Counted from the stretch's first letter, positions 12,308-24,793 are shown. The stretch: 64,000 nucleotides of DNA from Sipunculus nudus (GCA_026874595.1 CM049306.1:66098019-66162018); one strand, 5' to 3'. Notes: a model not told the origin generated them from the sequence alone. A program made the numbers and translations.

Positions 12308-12380
12308 ACCTGTCATGAGGGGACACCTGTGGGATATCATTAGAGTGTCCCTACATTACAGGTGTCCCTTCATGAGAGGT
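12308..12380. repeat. Imperfect fold-back, 23-bp arms
   Basis: The arm at 12308-12330 (containing TCATGAGGGGACACCTGT) pairs with 12358-12380 (containing ACAGGTGTCCCTTCATGA), two mismatches over 23 bp and a 27-base loop. No direct repeat is obvious at its edges. Confidence 0.65.
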
Positions 12381-12498
12381 AGGGACAGATGTGGGCGGGG
12401 ATGATATGAAAAATCATTCAACAATAAAAACAAATGAATCACATACCTGTAAGTATATAAAAAATAAAAAATATTTATAAAATCAATAATATATGAAA

Positions 12499-12670
12499 AC
12501 AAGACCTACAGGCCTAATGCGAACCTGTGCAAAGTTTTGGAGTATGAATGGAGGTTTATTTTTAAAATTTAATATTGATCCTTTTAAGTGCTGCATATCT
12601 ACCTTAGTCATTATGATTTCAGCAAAATGGACATTTCGGACCTGCAAGTTTCAGACTAGGACATTTTAAA
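12499..12670 (+). mobile_element. Family C 5' terminus (C1)
   Basis: Starts ACAAGACCTACAGGCCTAAT followed by GCGAACCTGTGC. The same 170 bp precedes the family A element at 46477. A paired 3' end could not be assigned. Confidence 0.6.
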
Positions 12671-14961
12671 ACTAGAATATGGGTAGTCGACAAGCGACTA
12701 TGTGCATCTGCAGAAATCAGAGTGGGACAGGTGAAGTGAGGCATGGATTAAGTGGCAAGGGGAATAGAGTGAGGTGTGTTGCATTTTAGCATGGATGTCT
12801 GCAGCATAAATGTGAATGTGGGTGGTGCCACCTGTCATAAAATCGAGGAAATTGTCCCGGATGTATAAACCTGCAAAATTTCAGGTGGATTAGTCAAACC
12901 ACTGCGGAGATATGAGTGATTTTATCCCAAGGCAGATGAACAGATGGACGGTGTTCATAAGTGGTTGCAGGTGGGGCCACCAGTTTTGCTTATGATGAAG
13001 AGCTATGCGAGATCTATACACAAGCAAAATTTTGGCCCAATCAGTCAAATGGTTCCCAAGATATGAGCTTGGATGTCTGCAGAGTAAACATGAATGTAGG
13101 TGGCGCCACCAGTCATAAAATCAAGAAGGCTGTCCAGGATGTATATACCTGCAAAATTTCAGGTGGATAAGTCAAACCACTTCTGAGATATGAGTGATTT
13201 TATCACAAGGCAGATGAACAGATGGATGCTGTGCATAAGAGGTTGCAGGTGGCACCACCAGTTTTGCCTATGATGAAGAGCTATGTGAGATCTATACCCA
13301 TGCAAACTTTTGGCCCCATCGGTCAAACGGTTCCCCAGATATGTGCTTGGATGTCTGCAGCGTAAACCTGAATCTGGGTGGTGCCACCTGTCATAAAATC
13401 GAGAAAGCTTTCCAGGATGTATAAACCTGCAAAATTTCAGGTGGATATGTCAAACCACTTCTGAGATATGAGTGATTTTATCAGAAGGCAGATGAACAGA
13501 TGGATGCTGTGCATAAGAGGTTGCAGGTGGGGCCACCGGTTTTGCCTATGATGAAGAGCTATGTGAGATCTATACACATGCAAACTTTTGGCCCAATCAG
13601 TCAAACGGTTCCCGAGATATGTGCTTGGATGTCTGCAGCGTTAACGTGAATCTGGGTGGTGCCACTTTTCATAAAATTGAGAAAGCTTTCCAGGATGTAT
13701 AAACCTGCAAAATTTCAGGTGGTTATTTCAAACCACTTCTGAGATATGAGTGATTTTATCACAAGGCAGATGAACAGATGGATGCTGTGCATAAGAGGTT
13801 GCAGGTGGCACCACCGGTTTTGCCTATGATGAAGAGCTATGTGAGATCTATACACATGCAAACTTTTGGCCCAATCGGTCTAACGGTTCCCGAGATAAGT
13901 GCTTGGATGTCTGCAGCGTAAACGTGAATCTGGGTGGTGCCACCTGTCATAAAATCGAGAAAGCCTTCCAGGATGTATGATCCTGCAAAATTTCAGGTGG
14001 ATATGTCAAAGCACTTCTGAGATATGAGTAATTTTATCACAAGGCAGATGAACAGATGGATGCTGTGGATAAGAGGTTGCGGGTGGCACCACGGGTTTTG
14101 ACTAGGATGAGGAGCTATGTGAGATCTATACACATGAAAACTTTTGGCCCAATCGGTCAAACTGTTCCCGAGATATGTGCTTGGATGTCTGCAGCGTAAA
14201 CGTGAATCTGGGTGGTGCCACCTGTCATAAAATCAAGAAAGCTTTCCAGGACGTATGAACCTGCAAAATTTCAGGTGGATATGTCAAACCACTGCTGAGA
14301 TATGAGTGATTTTAAAACAAAGCAGATGAACAGATGGATGCTGTGCATAAGAGGTTGCAGGTGGTGCCACCAGTTTTGCCTATGATGAAAAGCTATGTGA
14401 GATCTATACCCATGCAAAAATTTGGCCCAATCGGTCAAACAGTTACCAAGATATGAGCTTGGATGTCTGCAGCGTAAGCGTGAATGAAGGTGGCCCCACC
14501 TGTCATAAAATCCAGAAAGCTATCAAGGATGAATACATTCAAAATTTCAGGTGGATAAGTCCATTCACTGCAGAGATATGAGTGATTTTATCCCCAGGCA
14601 GATGAACAGTTGGACGCTGTGCAGAAATGGTTGCAGGTGGTGCCACCATTTTTTATGTATGTTATAAAGCTATCCAAGGGCTACATTAGTGCAAATTTTT
14701 TTTCCTGATTGGTCAAACGAGTTTGAAGATATGTGGATTAATATGTCAAAACACACGCACAGATGGAGGCACTGGAAAGAGGAAAGGTCAGAGGTCAACG
14801 CAAAATATTTTGGCACCAGTTCACATGTGACCCCATAATTGTGTAAAGTTTCGAAAAAATCTGTCCAGTTGTCTCAGAGTTCTATTCCGGAAATGAACGT
14901 GGCAGCGGCGCTAAACCCGGTAAAAACATAGTATCTGCAAAACTTAGTTTTGGCGCATACA
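12671..14961 (+). mobile_element. Family A Helentron-like element (A1)
   Basis: The left end is ACTAGAATATGG followed by a hairpin (GGTAGTCGACAAGCGACTAT). The right end is a hairpin around CTTAG with arms TATCTGCAAAA and TTTTGGCGCATA. It lies inside the family C 5' region, with A immediately outside on both sides. The interior is a 278-bp tandem array. No ORF is credible as a protein; the 60-70 codon readings translate the array. Confidence 0.75.
12780..14700 (+). repeat. 278-bp dimeric tandem array, about 7 units
   Basis: GGTTGCAGGTGG recurs at 12963, 13241, 13519, 13797, 14075, 14353 and 14629. Each unit contains two related halves, each opened by a GGTGGYRCCACC block. One half continues AGTTTTGCCTATGATGAAGA and the other TGTCATAAAATC. 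The exact dodecamer GGTGGCGCCACC survives once here, at 13099-13110. Confidence 0.9.
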
Positions 14962-15071
14962 ATAATAGGTTATCCCTACCCAAGAGTAGCACTAGCACAA
15001 ATAATATAAGTAAATATATTTTATCAAACCGTCATTAATAACAAATTCTGATTCAAATATAATTTAATTTA

Positions 15072-16484
15072 ACAAGGGACCCATGGGTCACTGTGCTCAG
15101 CTGAAGTTGACCTTGAAGGTAAAAATCTAAAATAATATCAAATGGAGATAAAGTGTGAGAGGAAGAGGTAATAAAGGCCATGGTTGGTTTATATGATTGG
15201 TTTGTATTGATGAGCAAGAAATTGTTGCAAAAAATATTTTGTGACCTGACCATGTGTTTCCTAATGTTGAAACTAAAGCATGTGAGCAGTTTGTGAACAA
15301 ATGATCTGTACTATTACCATGATCATTAGTTGGTTTTTCGATTAACTGTTGACATTTCAGTAGTTTACACATTTGTTCAATTGCATCTATTTTTTTGTAT
15401 AATATATATTATTAAATATATATGTATTTTTTTTATGAAATGTATACAGTTGAAATATAGCTAATAAACAACATAAACAGGGCAAACAAAACCTGATCTC
15501 AAATTCTGCTGAGGCAGGAAAATAATGAACAAATGTTTGTATTAAATTCTCATTTTTTTATCACATCAATTATTTTCTAATTTAAGTTTATATTTCTAAA
15601 CATTTCCAATTTAACATATATATCTGAATATAAAAGTTGATTCATAATTCTCAATTGCATCATCATAAATCTCAATCTTGTCAGATAACACCACATCATG
15701 CATACAAATGTTTATTTATTTTTTACCATAGAAATATATCTTTTAAATCTGCAAAACAATAAATATCTAAAAATAATACTTGATTTAGATTTCACAATTT
15801 TTAATTGTGTCTTTATTTATCCATTATAATGTGCTTCATATTTTATAATAATTTAAGCATACTGATGGGTTCAATTATATTTGTTAAAATCATTTAAAAG
15901 AAAATTGATTTCTTTAAAAATGCTACATTACACAACATTGCATCTTCTTGATTACACCTTGAATTATTTTTTCAAGGAAAGTTTTTGCATATCGCAGTGG
16001 AAACAGCATTACAATTAAGGAGATACAGTGAAAACAATAACAATTAGTGTATAACACTTGGTGGGTTGGGTTTGCGGGGGGGGGGGGGGGGGGAGGGGGG
16101 TGATTGGGGTGGTGATATTAGAATAACTGTACACCTGTCACAGCAGGGGATCTCCCCCAGTGACTGAAACAAATCAGAAACCCTGGCATAGCTGACTTTC
16201 AGTGACCTGGAGTGGGACCCTGCATCTGTAATCAAAGCAAGTGACTACAGAAAAAAAATCAATAACTAGCTTAATTTTCAAGCTTTTATTTTCAAATTTC
16301 AGATTTAGACAAACTAAATATTTATGTTTACATGCTGTGAAAATTAAATCAATGGTTCCTACAGGAAAAAAACGTGCCATGGTCAAAGTTGGGCAAAATT
16401 TAAGGTAGTGATTTTTTTTTATGCTAATAACTTAAAAAATTTACAAAATTCAGATCTAATTTTCGGTAAACAAATGAATCTTAA
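15072..16484 (+). mobile_element. Family B, D subfamily (D1), first segment
   Basis: The 5' end is ACAAGGGACCCATGGGTCAC then TGTGCTCAGCTG. It matches 17924-19097 and 62540-63950 nearly base for base in order: GACCTTGAAGGTAAAAATCT, GGCCATGGTTGG, a poly-G tract, CACCTGTCACAGCAGGGG. It stops at TTAA (16481-16484), where the piggyBac-type element begins, and resumes at 21743. Confidence 0.8.
16076..16093. repeat. Poly-G tract (18 G)
   Basis: An uninterrupted run of 18 G followed by A and six more G. It lies at the same position in the D subfamily as the runs at 18927 and 63538. Confidence 0.95.
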
Positions 16485-16805
16485 CCCTTTACTGTTTGTA
16501 TTTGGTTGTCACAAAACACCCCCCTTACTGTTCAATCTAGATTAATTCTAGGTTTCTCACACCTTCAATTTTGACACACTGTACATTAATGTTATGATTG
16601 ATAATGTGATCAATTTTTGGTGGATCCTTGTGAAATTTTTAACACATATTACAGAGTTACCAAGCAAGAGGTTAATGACTTTACCAATTATAAATTTCAC
16701 ATATATCTATTAGTAGAACCAGGTAAATTAGGTAAGTTCAGGTAAATATATTGTCTTTATTGTTTTAGCATATTTGTACATGAATGTCTATAGTATATCC
16801 CAGTG

Positions 16806-16905
16806 TAGTCCATCTCTGGACCCTTGAGTCCTATGTTAGACCTGATGGACCTACGTGTCCGTCCATCAGGTCTAACATAGGACACAAGGGTCCAGAGATG
16901 GACTA
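16806..16905. mobile_element. 100-bp fold-back with 9-bp flanking direct repeats
   Basis: The arms 16806-16850 and 16861-16905 are 45 bp each with one mismatch and a 10-base loop. ATCCCAGTG flanks the palindrome at 16797-16805 and 16906-16914. This looks like a tiny hairpin element with a 9-bp duplication, a length typical of Mutator-like insertion. It could also be a template-switch palindrome. The ORF crossing it is not credible. Confidence 0.75.
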
Positions 16906-17339
16906 ATCCCAGTGAAGACATTGTAGAATTAAGGAACAATAAGGGAATTATCATCCGCCGGTACCTGGTGTAGTGTCATGGAAGATCGAGGTAAAACAGG
17001 TTAATGAAATATGATTAAGGTTATTTAATTTATTATAGGTTGGGAGTTCTGAAATAAATTAGACAAAAACAATATATGATTTGTTCGAGGAAATTTATAA
17101 AAAAAAATAAACTTGTATATTTGACATGAAATATCATGTTGATTTAAATAAGGGTAACTTGCAATTGCCTACCTGTTCAGGTATGAAGAACTAATTAAGA
17201 CCAGGTGAACTTCAAAGAAAGGTGATAAAAAATATAAAATGACAGATTTATCCATCAAATATGTATAAAACCCTATGAAAGTAACCAGAAGTCCACCAGA
17301 ATAGTAAAATCTAACATTTACATATGTATTTCAACCTTT

Positions 17340-17890
17340 GTAATGTTAACTTAGATCGTTTTGGTACTCCCGGTAAAGCGTGTATTTCCCGTTTTGTCGC
17401 CCAGTGACAGTTCTTTTCGGGGAATCCCCGTGGAATTGCATGGTTAACAGTGTCAAAACGATGTCAGACCTCTTTTTTTTTATCTTAAGACATAATAAAC
17501 ATTCTCGAATTTCAGTCAGTAAACTTTATTGAACATCTTTTCATATTTATTTTGTTCAAAACATATTCTGAGATTTGTCAAAGCACGAGGTCTATCGAGC
17601 GGCAAGTCCGACGGCCGCCATCTTGAAAATTAGTGACATCGCTCGACCTTCATAACAGGCATCATAATCACAGAAAATGGTTTTAGGAATGAGAAATATT
17701 CACATTTTAAGTACAAAATGATAATAATTTAGATAGATATCAATCTTTTGTGGAAGTTTTATATGAGTTATTGTCATTACAACCCGGCACGGTCAGTTGA
17801 AACATTGCGCTAGTTGGCAAACCTCGTGTCACTTGCCGACTCATTTCAACCAATCGGCTTGCCAACAGAGTCCTAATTAGAATTTAAATA
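17340..17890 (-). promoter_or_regulatory. CpG-richer, promoter-like stretch (tentative)
   Basis: Within the piggyBac-type element's own DNA, CpG is more frequent than in the surroundings. The minus strand reads CAAGATGGCGGCCGTCGGAC near 17606-17625, a full YY1-like motif. A CCAAT box (plus strand AACCAATCGG) lies near 17850, upstream of it for minus-strand transcription. No ORF follows. It may be a relic transposase promoter or a chance cluster. Confidence 0.25.
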
Positions 17891-17923
17891 ATATTCACGA
17901 GAAATTCCCATGTTAATAAATAA

Positions 17924-19097
17924 ACAAGGGACCTATGGGTCACTGTGCTCAGCTGACGTTAACCTTGAAGGTAAAAATCTAAATAATATCTAATGGAGAT
18001 AAAGTGTAAGAAAGAGGAAGAGGTAATAAAGGCCATGGTTGGTTTATATGATTGGTTTGTATTGATGAGCAAGAAACTGTTGTAAAAAATATTTTGTGAC
18101 CTGACCATGTGTTTCCTAATGTTGAAACTAAAGCATGTGAGCAGTTTGTGAACAAATGATCTGTACTATTACCATGATCATTAGTTGGTTTTTCGATTAA
18201 CTGTTGACATTTCAGTAGTTTACACATTTGTTCAATTGAATCTATTATTTTGTATAATATATAATATTAAATATATATGTATTTTTTTAATGAAATGTAT
18301 ACAGTTGAAATATAGCTAATTAACAATATAAAACAGGGCAAACAAAGCCTGATCTCAAATTCTGCTGAGGCAGGAAAATAATGAACAAATGTTTGTATTA
18401 AATCCTGATTTTTTTATCACATCAATTATTTACTAATCTAAGTTTATATTTCTATACATTTCCAATATAACATATATATCTGAATATAAAAGTTGATTCA
18501 TAATTCTCAATTGCATCATCATAAATCTCAATCTTGTCAGATAACACCACATCATGCATACAAATGTTTATTTATTTTTTACCACAAAAATATATCTTTT
18601 AAATCTGTAAAACAATAAATATCTAAAAATAATACTTGATTTAGATTTCACAATTTTTAATTGTGTCTTTATTTATCCATAATGTGCTTCATATTTTATA
18701 ATAATTTAAGCATACTGATGGGTTCATTTATATTTGTTAAAATCATTTAAAAGAAAATTGATTTCTTTAAAAATGCTACATTACACAACATTGCATTTTT
18801 CTGGATTACACCTTGAATTATTTTTTCAAGGAAAGTTTTTGCATATTGGAGTGGAAACAGCATTACAATTAAGGAGATACAGTGAAAACAATAACAATAC
18901 TGCATAACACTTGGTGGGTTGGGTTTGGGGGGGGGGGGGGGGGGGGTGATTCGGGTGGTGATATGAGAATAACTGTACACCTGTCACAGCAGGGGATCTC
19001 CCCCAGTGACTAACAAATCAGAAACCCTGGCATAGCTGACTTCCAGTGACCTGGAGTGGGACCCTGCATCTGTAATCAAAGCAAGTGACTACAGAAA
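17924..19097 (+). mobile_element. Family B, D subfamily (D2), interrupted copy
   Basis: The 5' end is ACAAGGGACCTATGGGTCAC then TGTGCTCAGCTG. It is collinear with D1 and D3 through GCAAGTGACTACAGAAA, where the element at 19098 interrupts it. The remainder of D2 is not found intact after the nested element and seems to have been lost. Confidence 0.8.
18927..18946. repeat. Poly-G tract (20 G)
   Basis: An uninterrupted G run at the same place in D2 as those in D1 and D3. Confidence 0.95.
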
Positions 19098-21545
19098 ACA
19101 AGGGACCTATGGGTCACGACGCTCAGCTGTTATATATGATAAAAAAATATTATTTAGAAATGAGGCACATGCTGGTTTTGTGTGGTAATAAATATAAGCT
19201 GTATTATGAGTTGTTGTTGTTTAGTTTATGTATGATTTTGATAGTACCTTTGGAGACAGGGAAGAGGATTGATTTCTTTTATTTTATTAACAATTGGAGT
19301 ACTATTGTCACACAGATTTTGACTTGGCCATATAACTTATAAGCAGAACATATAATATAAGAGTTTAACTATTTATTAAAAAAAATTACAAATATTGTCC
19401 CAAATATAATTTTTATTAAAAATAATAAGAGAATCATATGATTTTTTAAAATGAAATATAACTGATATGATTATTAAAATAATATTAAAGAATATATTCA
19501 TGAATGCATTCATGAATACATTTTGAAAGTATTTGCACGAGTATTAATATACTTTCATTTTTACCTGAATTCCCATTCTTTATGCAAGAAATTTTATAAT
19601 GGAGTACATAATCATATTCATATTTAAATACAATTACAAAGTATTCGCACCATGTCTGGTATTTATTCAATTTTCACCAAACAATGATGTTGAGAATCCA
19701 GAATATACAAAATTCACACATTTAAATAATGATCATAAGTACCTGGTTTTATGGCTTTTATTTATATTAAAAAATAACTGTAAAAAATTCATTTTGGACT
19801 ACTTTCACATCAATGTACACACTAGACACAGTAGGAATCTAGATTAATATTATCAACTGCATCTTTGTCTATCATTAATTTCCTTCATATGATCCCTAAT
19901 GATTAGTAATGAATAATATGATTTACTTCTTTATCATTAAAATTGAACTGAAAAATGCCATAGGTGACTGCATGGTGTTATTTGGAATATGTGACATTCT
20001 ACCCATCGATACAAGATTCTTATATCATCAGTAACTGCAAGTTAATTTCCTGTTATTATAAACTCACAAATTCCTTTTCTATTTTTCTTTAATTTGTTAT
20101 TAAGAACCAATAAAAATTTATTAATTTGTTGTTTATTGTTATGTTGTTGGTTAAAACTACTAGATGAGTTGGGTTGGACACCTGGATCAACTGTGGCTGG
20201 CCATAAGCTGCCTGGATTCCTGTATGCTTCGCCTCAAGCGTGCATAATTTGATGAAAGGTCAACAAGGTCAACATACAGAGGTGACTCAAGAGGGGCTGG
20301 AGAGAGCCAAAGTCTGACAGGGTGTCATAAAAAACATTAATAAAAGCTACAATTTTTGGCCAATTTCTTTCAGCTTTCTAAACTAAAAAGCTGAAATCCT
20401 TATGTGTGCATGATATGAAAATTATATCAACAGTGCTCACGGGAAACAAACATGCCATGGTCACAGTTGGGCAAAATTTAAGGTACTAATTTTATATTTA
20501 TACTAATAACTTATAAAATTTGAAAAATTCAGAACTAATTTTGGGTATTCAATTGAATCTTGATTAAATAATGTTACATCCATGACAAAAAAATCTCTAG
20601 CAATGCCCTTGTTAAGGGAGTAAATAGATTTCTTGATTTTTTACAAAGTGCATTATGTTTGGGCCCATAACTTAAAACAATTACGCAATACTGACATCAT
20701 TCTGGGATGTGCATAGAGAATGAAAAATATGTATATTGTTTATGACTAAAGTCAGATCAGTGGTTTTGATATTAGGCAGTCTTGAAGTGTAACAATGGGT
20801 TTTTAATGGAAAAATGAAGTTTTTCATTAAAATCTCGAAGGTATTAAGTCCTAGTGACCAAATTCTTGGCATGGTAGGGGATTTTGGAGACATCTAACTG
20901 TATGCTGAATTTAAGGAACTTAGAGCTGAAGCTGGGGAGCTGAGCTTTTGCAAAATGCATAACACTAGCTTGATGTAAACAATATGTTACAAGGTGCTTG
21001 AAAACTTGATTAAAATCTACAGTTTTTGATCAACTGGTTTCAAATTTTTGGTGTTAACAGTTGAAATGCTGACAAAAACATGCTGTGAAAATTAAATCCA
21101 CAGTACTTACAGGAAAAAACGTGCCATGGTCAAAGTTGGGCAAAATTTAAGGTACCAATTTTTTATTTTTATTAATATTTTAAAAAATGTAAAAGATTTT
21201 CATCTAATTTTGGGTATACAATTTAATTTTGATTAATTAAAGTTATATTACTGGAAAAAAGGTCCACAGCTTTAACATTTTTTGTGTTAAGTGATCAAAT
21301 ATCTTTCCTTATTTTTTTCAAAATGCATTATGTTTGGGCCCAGAACTTTTTTAAATTAAATAATACAGACATAATTTCTGGCATGTACATAGGAATTATA
21401 TAGAGGATTATTTATAGGAAATATGAGGAAAAACAGATGAGTGGTTTTGATATTAGGCAGTCCTGAAGTGTGAAAATAGGTTTTTAATAAAAAAATGAGG
21501 TTTTTCCTTAATTTCTCAAAAGGAACAATGTTGCAAAGACCTAAA
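19098..21545 (+). mobile_element. Family B, E subfamily (E1), 3' truncated
   Basis: The 5' end is ACAAGGGACCTATGGGTCAC then GACGCTCAGCTG. It is nearly identical to 29072-31600 throughout. It stops at GCAAAGACC, about 180 bp before the expected 3' hairpin, and piggyBac-type sequence follows, so the 3' end was deleted. The 60-85 codon ORFs are repeat readings shared by all E copies. Confidence 0.8.
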
Positions 21546-21742
21546 AATTATCAACTTTGCGGTAGGGGTTTCCCTGAACCATATGGAAATGTGTTCAATG
21601 GCGTGGCATAGATATTTAACGCAAATAATTAGCAGGGAAAATTGCATTAGGACGGTGAGTCCATCGTGCGTTATCGTGGCTTATGAATACAGCGTATTAG
21701 TTTTGTGACGGGTGTCCAGGGGGCGTCCCAAACAGCAACCGG

Positions 21743-21943
21743 TTAATTAAACATAGTTATATACTTGAGAAAATAGACTCTAGTTTCAAAATTTTTCATG
21801 TTAAGTGAGTTATTATTTTTCCTGATTTTTTACAAAGTCCATTATGTTTGGGCCCATAACTTTTTTAAATTATATAATACTGACTTAATATCTGGCATGT
21901 ACATAGAAACTATATAGAGGAATATTTATTGTAAATATGAGGA
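21743..21943 (+). mobile_element. D1 element, second segment
   Basis: TTAATTAAACATAGTTATAT through CAAAATTT matches 63953-64000 and continues D1 after the piggyBac-type element. It runs on to TAAATATGAGG, where the element at 21944 is inserted. Confidence 0.75.
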
Positions 21944-22152
21944 ACAAGGGGCCCATGGGTCATGGCGCTCAGCTGATCATTATTGGACTATAAATGTATC
22001 ACCATTGTTATACTATATTGAGTAGATAAAGCTTAGAATATCATGGCCATGTTGGGCTTTTATAAAGGAATATAATGTAATATGTGAGTAAATGATATAT
22101 GAAATAATCTGACTGATGGATTAATATGGGGTAAAATATAGTGGTTTATTTT

Positions 22153-24793
22153 TAGCTCAGCTGACTATAAGTCATCTGAGCTATAGTCGTGGTCCATTGT
22201 CCGTCGTCCGTCCGTCTGTCCGTCCTTCCGTCCGTCCGTCCGTCCGTCCGTCCGTCCGTAGATGTGGCACGTTTTGAAACCGTAAGACCTAGGGATCCAA
22301 AATTCAGCATAATGTTAGATGTCCCCAAGATCTCCTACCAAGCCGAAAACTGGGTCTTTGCGACTTCATTCCTTTGAGAAATTAAGGAAAAACCTCAATT
22401 TTTTATTAAAAACCTATTTTCACACTTCAGGACTGCCTAATATCAAAACCACTCATCTGTTTTTCCTCATATTTCCTATAAATAATCCTCTATATAATTC
22501 CTATGTACATGCCAGAAATTAGGTCTGTATTATATAATTTAAAAAAGTTATGGGCCCAAACATAATGCATTTTGTAAATAATCAGGAAAGAAATTTTATC
22601 ACTTAACACCAAACTTGTTAAAGCTAAGCACTTTTTTTCCAGTAATATTACTTTTATTAATCAAAATTAAATTGTATACCCAAAATTAGATCAAAATCTT
22701 TTAAATTTTTTAAAATGTTAGCAAAAATAAAAAATTGGTACCTTAAATTTTGCCCAACTTTGACCATGGCACGTTTTTTTTGCTGTAACTGCTGTGGATT
22801 TAATTTTCACAGCATGTTTTTGTTAGCATTTCAACTGTTAACACCAAAAATTTGAAACCAGTTGATCAAAAACTGTAGATTTTATTCAAGTTTTCAAGCA
22901 CCATGTCACATATTGCTAGTGTTATGCAGTTTGCCAGAGCTCAGCTCCCGAGCTTCAGCTCTAAGTTCCTTAAATTTGGCATACAGTTAGATTTCTCCAA
23001 AATCCCCTACCATGCCAAGAATTTGGTCACTAGGACTTAATTCCTTCGAGATATCAATGAAAAACTTCATTTTTCCATTAAAAACCCATTGTTACACTTT
23101 AAGACTGCCTAATATCAAAACCACTGATCTGACTTTGATCATATATAATATACATATTTTTCTATACATTCGCTATGCCCATGCCAGAAATGATGTCAGT
23201 ATTGTGTATTTTTTTTAAGTTATGGGCCCAAACATAATGCACTTTGTAAAAAATCAAGAAATATATTTACTCCCTTAACAAGGGCATTGCTGAAGCTAGA
23301 GATTTTATTGTCAGGGATGTAACATTATTTAATCAAGATTCAATTGAATACCCAAAATTAGTTCTGAATTTTTCAAATTTTATAAGCTATTAGTATAAAT
23401 ATAAAATTAGTACCTTAAATTTTGCCCAACTGTGACCATGGCACGTTTGTTTCCTGAGAGCACTGTTGATATAATTTTCATATCATGCACACATAAGGAT
23501 TTCAGCTTTTTAGTTTAGAAAGCTGAAAGAAATTGGCCAAATATTGTAGCTTTTATTAATGTTTTTATGAGGCCCTGTCAGACTTTGGCTCTCTCCAGCC
23601 CCTCTTGAGTCACCTGTATGTTGACCTTGTTGACCTTTCATCAAATTATGCACGCTTGAGGCGAGAATCCAGGCAGCTTATGGCCAGCCACAGTTGATCC
23701 AGGTGTTCAACCCAACTCATCTAGTAGTTTTAACCAACAACATAACAATAAACAATAAATTAATAAATTTTTCTTGGTTTTTAATAACAAATTAAAGAAA
23801 AATAGAAAAGGAATTTGTTAGTTTATAATAACAGGAAATTAACTTGCTGATGATAAGTTACTGATGATATAAGAATCTTGTATTGATGGGTAGAATGTCA
23901 CATATTCCAAATAACACCATGCAGTCACCTATGGCATTTTTCAGTTCATTTTTAATGATAAAGAAGTAAATCATATTATTCATTACTAATCATTAGGGAT
24001 TATATGAAGGAAATTAATGATAGACAAAGATGCAGTTGATAATATTAATCTAGATTCCTACTGTGTCTAGTGTGTACATTGATGTGAAATTAGTCCAAAA
24101 TGAATTTTTTACAGTTATTTTTTAATATAAATAAAAGCCATAAAACCAGGTACTTATGATCATTATTTAAATGTGTGAATTCTGTATATTCTGGATTCTC
24201 AAAATCATTGTTTGGTGAAAACTGAATAAATACCAGACATGGTGCAAATACTTTGTAATTGTATTTAAATACGAATATGATTATGTACTCCATTATAAAA
24301 TTTCTTGCATAAAGAATGGGAATTCAGGTAAAAATGAAAGTATATGAATACTCGTGAAAATACTTTCAAAATGTATTCATGAATGCATTCATGAATATAT
24401 TCTTTAATATTATTTTAATAATCATATCAGTTATATTTCATTTTAAAAAATCATATGATTCTCCTATTATTTTTAATAAAAATTATATTTGGGACAATAT
24501 TTGTAATTTTTTTAATAAATAGTTAAACTCTTATATTATATGTTCTGCTTATAAGTTATATGGCCAAGTCAAAATCTGTGTGACAATAGCACTCCATTTG
24601 TTAATAATATAAATGAAATCAATCCTCTTCCCTGTCTCCAAAGATCCTATCAAAATCATACATAAGCTAAACACCCACAACTCATAATACAGCTTATATT
24701 TATTACCACACAAAACCAGCATGTGCCTCATTTCTAAAAAATATTTTTTTATCATATATTACAGCTGAGCGTCGTGACCCATAGGTCCCTTGT
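22153..24793 (-). mobile_element. Family B, E subfamily (G), full length, reverse
   Basis: The 3' hairpin and CCGTC microsatellite are on the left (22153-22260) and the 5' terminus (reverse complement ACAAGGGACCTATGGGTCAC) on the right. It interrupts element F at GTGGTTTATTTT/TATTTATTTGGGAGG, which is continuous at 41461-41490 and 48635-48665. The length is 2641 bp with no added target bases. It is a close relative of E1 and E2 in opposite orientation. Confidence 0.85.
22190..22262 (-). repeat. CCGT tetranucleotide microsatellite
   Basis: A run of TCCGTCCGTCCG units just inside the 3' hairpin of element G. The equivalent GACG tract precedes the 3' hairpin in nearly every family B copy. Confidence 0.9.

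Larger units (their letters stand above)
16485..21742. mobile_element. piggyBac-type element (TTAA flanks) with nested insertions
   Basis: TTAA occurs at 16481-16484 and 21743-21746, and the host D subfamily (63940-63960) reads CTTAATTAAACATAG with one TTAA at this point. The left end CCCTTTACTGTTTG and the right end (reverse complement CCGGTTGCTGTTTG) agree at 11 of 14 bases. TTAA duplication with CCC/CCG-starting ends is characteristic of piggyBac. The element's own sequence is about 16485-17923 and 21546-21742; the rest is nested. No transposase is seen, so it is non-autonomous or deleted. Confidence 0.7.

Noticed and set aside
12961-13170. ORFs reading MVAGGATSFAYDEE... (also at 33013 and 46723)
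   Set aside because: They are translations of the 278-bp tandem repeat. The period is not a multiple of three, the frames close within one unit, and no family is recognised.
12780-14700. CRISPR-like regular repeats
   Set aside because: Units are 278 bp with no short repeat/unique spacer structure, and the context is eukaryotic transposons.
19599-19847. 60-90 codon ORFs shared by E copies (19085, 19599, 24090, 29056, 56735)
   Set aside because: They are conserved only because the elements are recent copies. There is no recognisable domain, and homologous frames differ in length between copies.
22189-22377. ORF with repeated Pro-Ser-Val-Arg
   Set aside because: It is a reading of the CCGT microsatellite and 3' end of a family B element.
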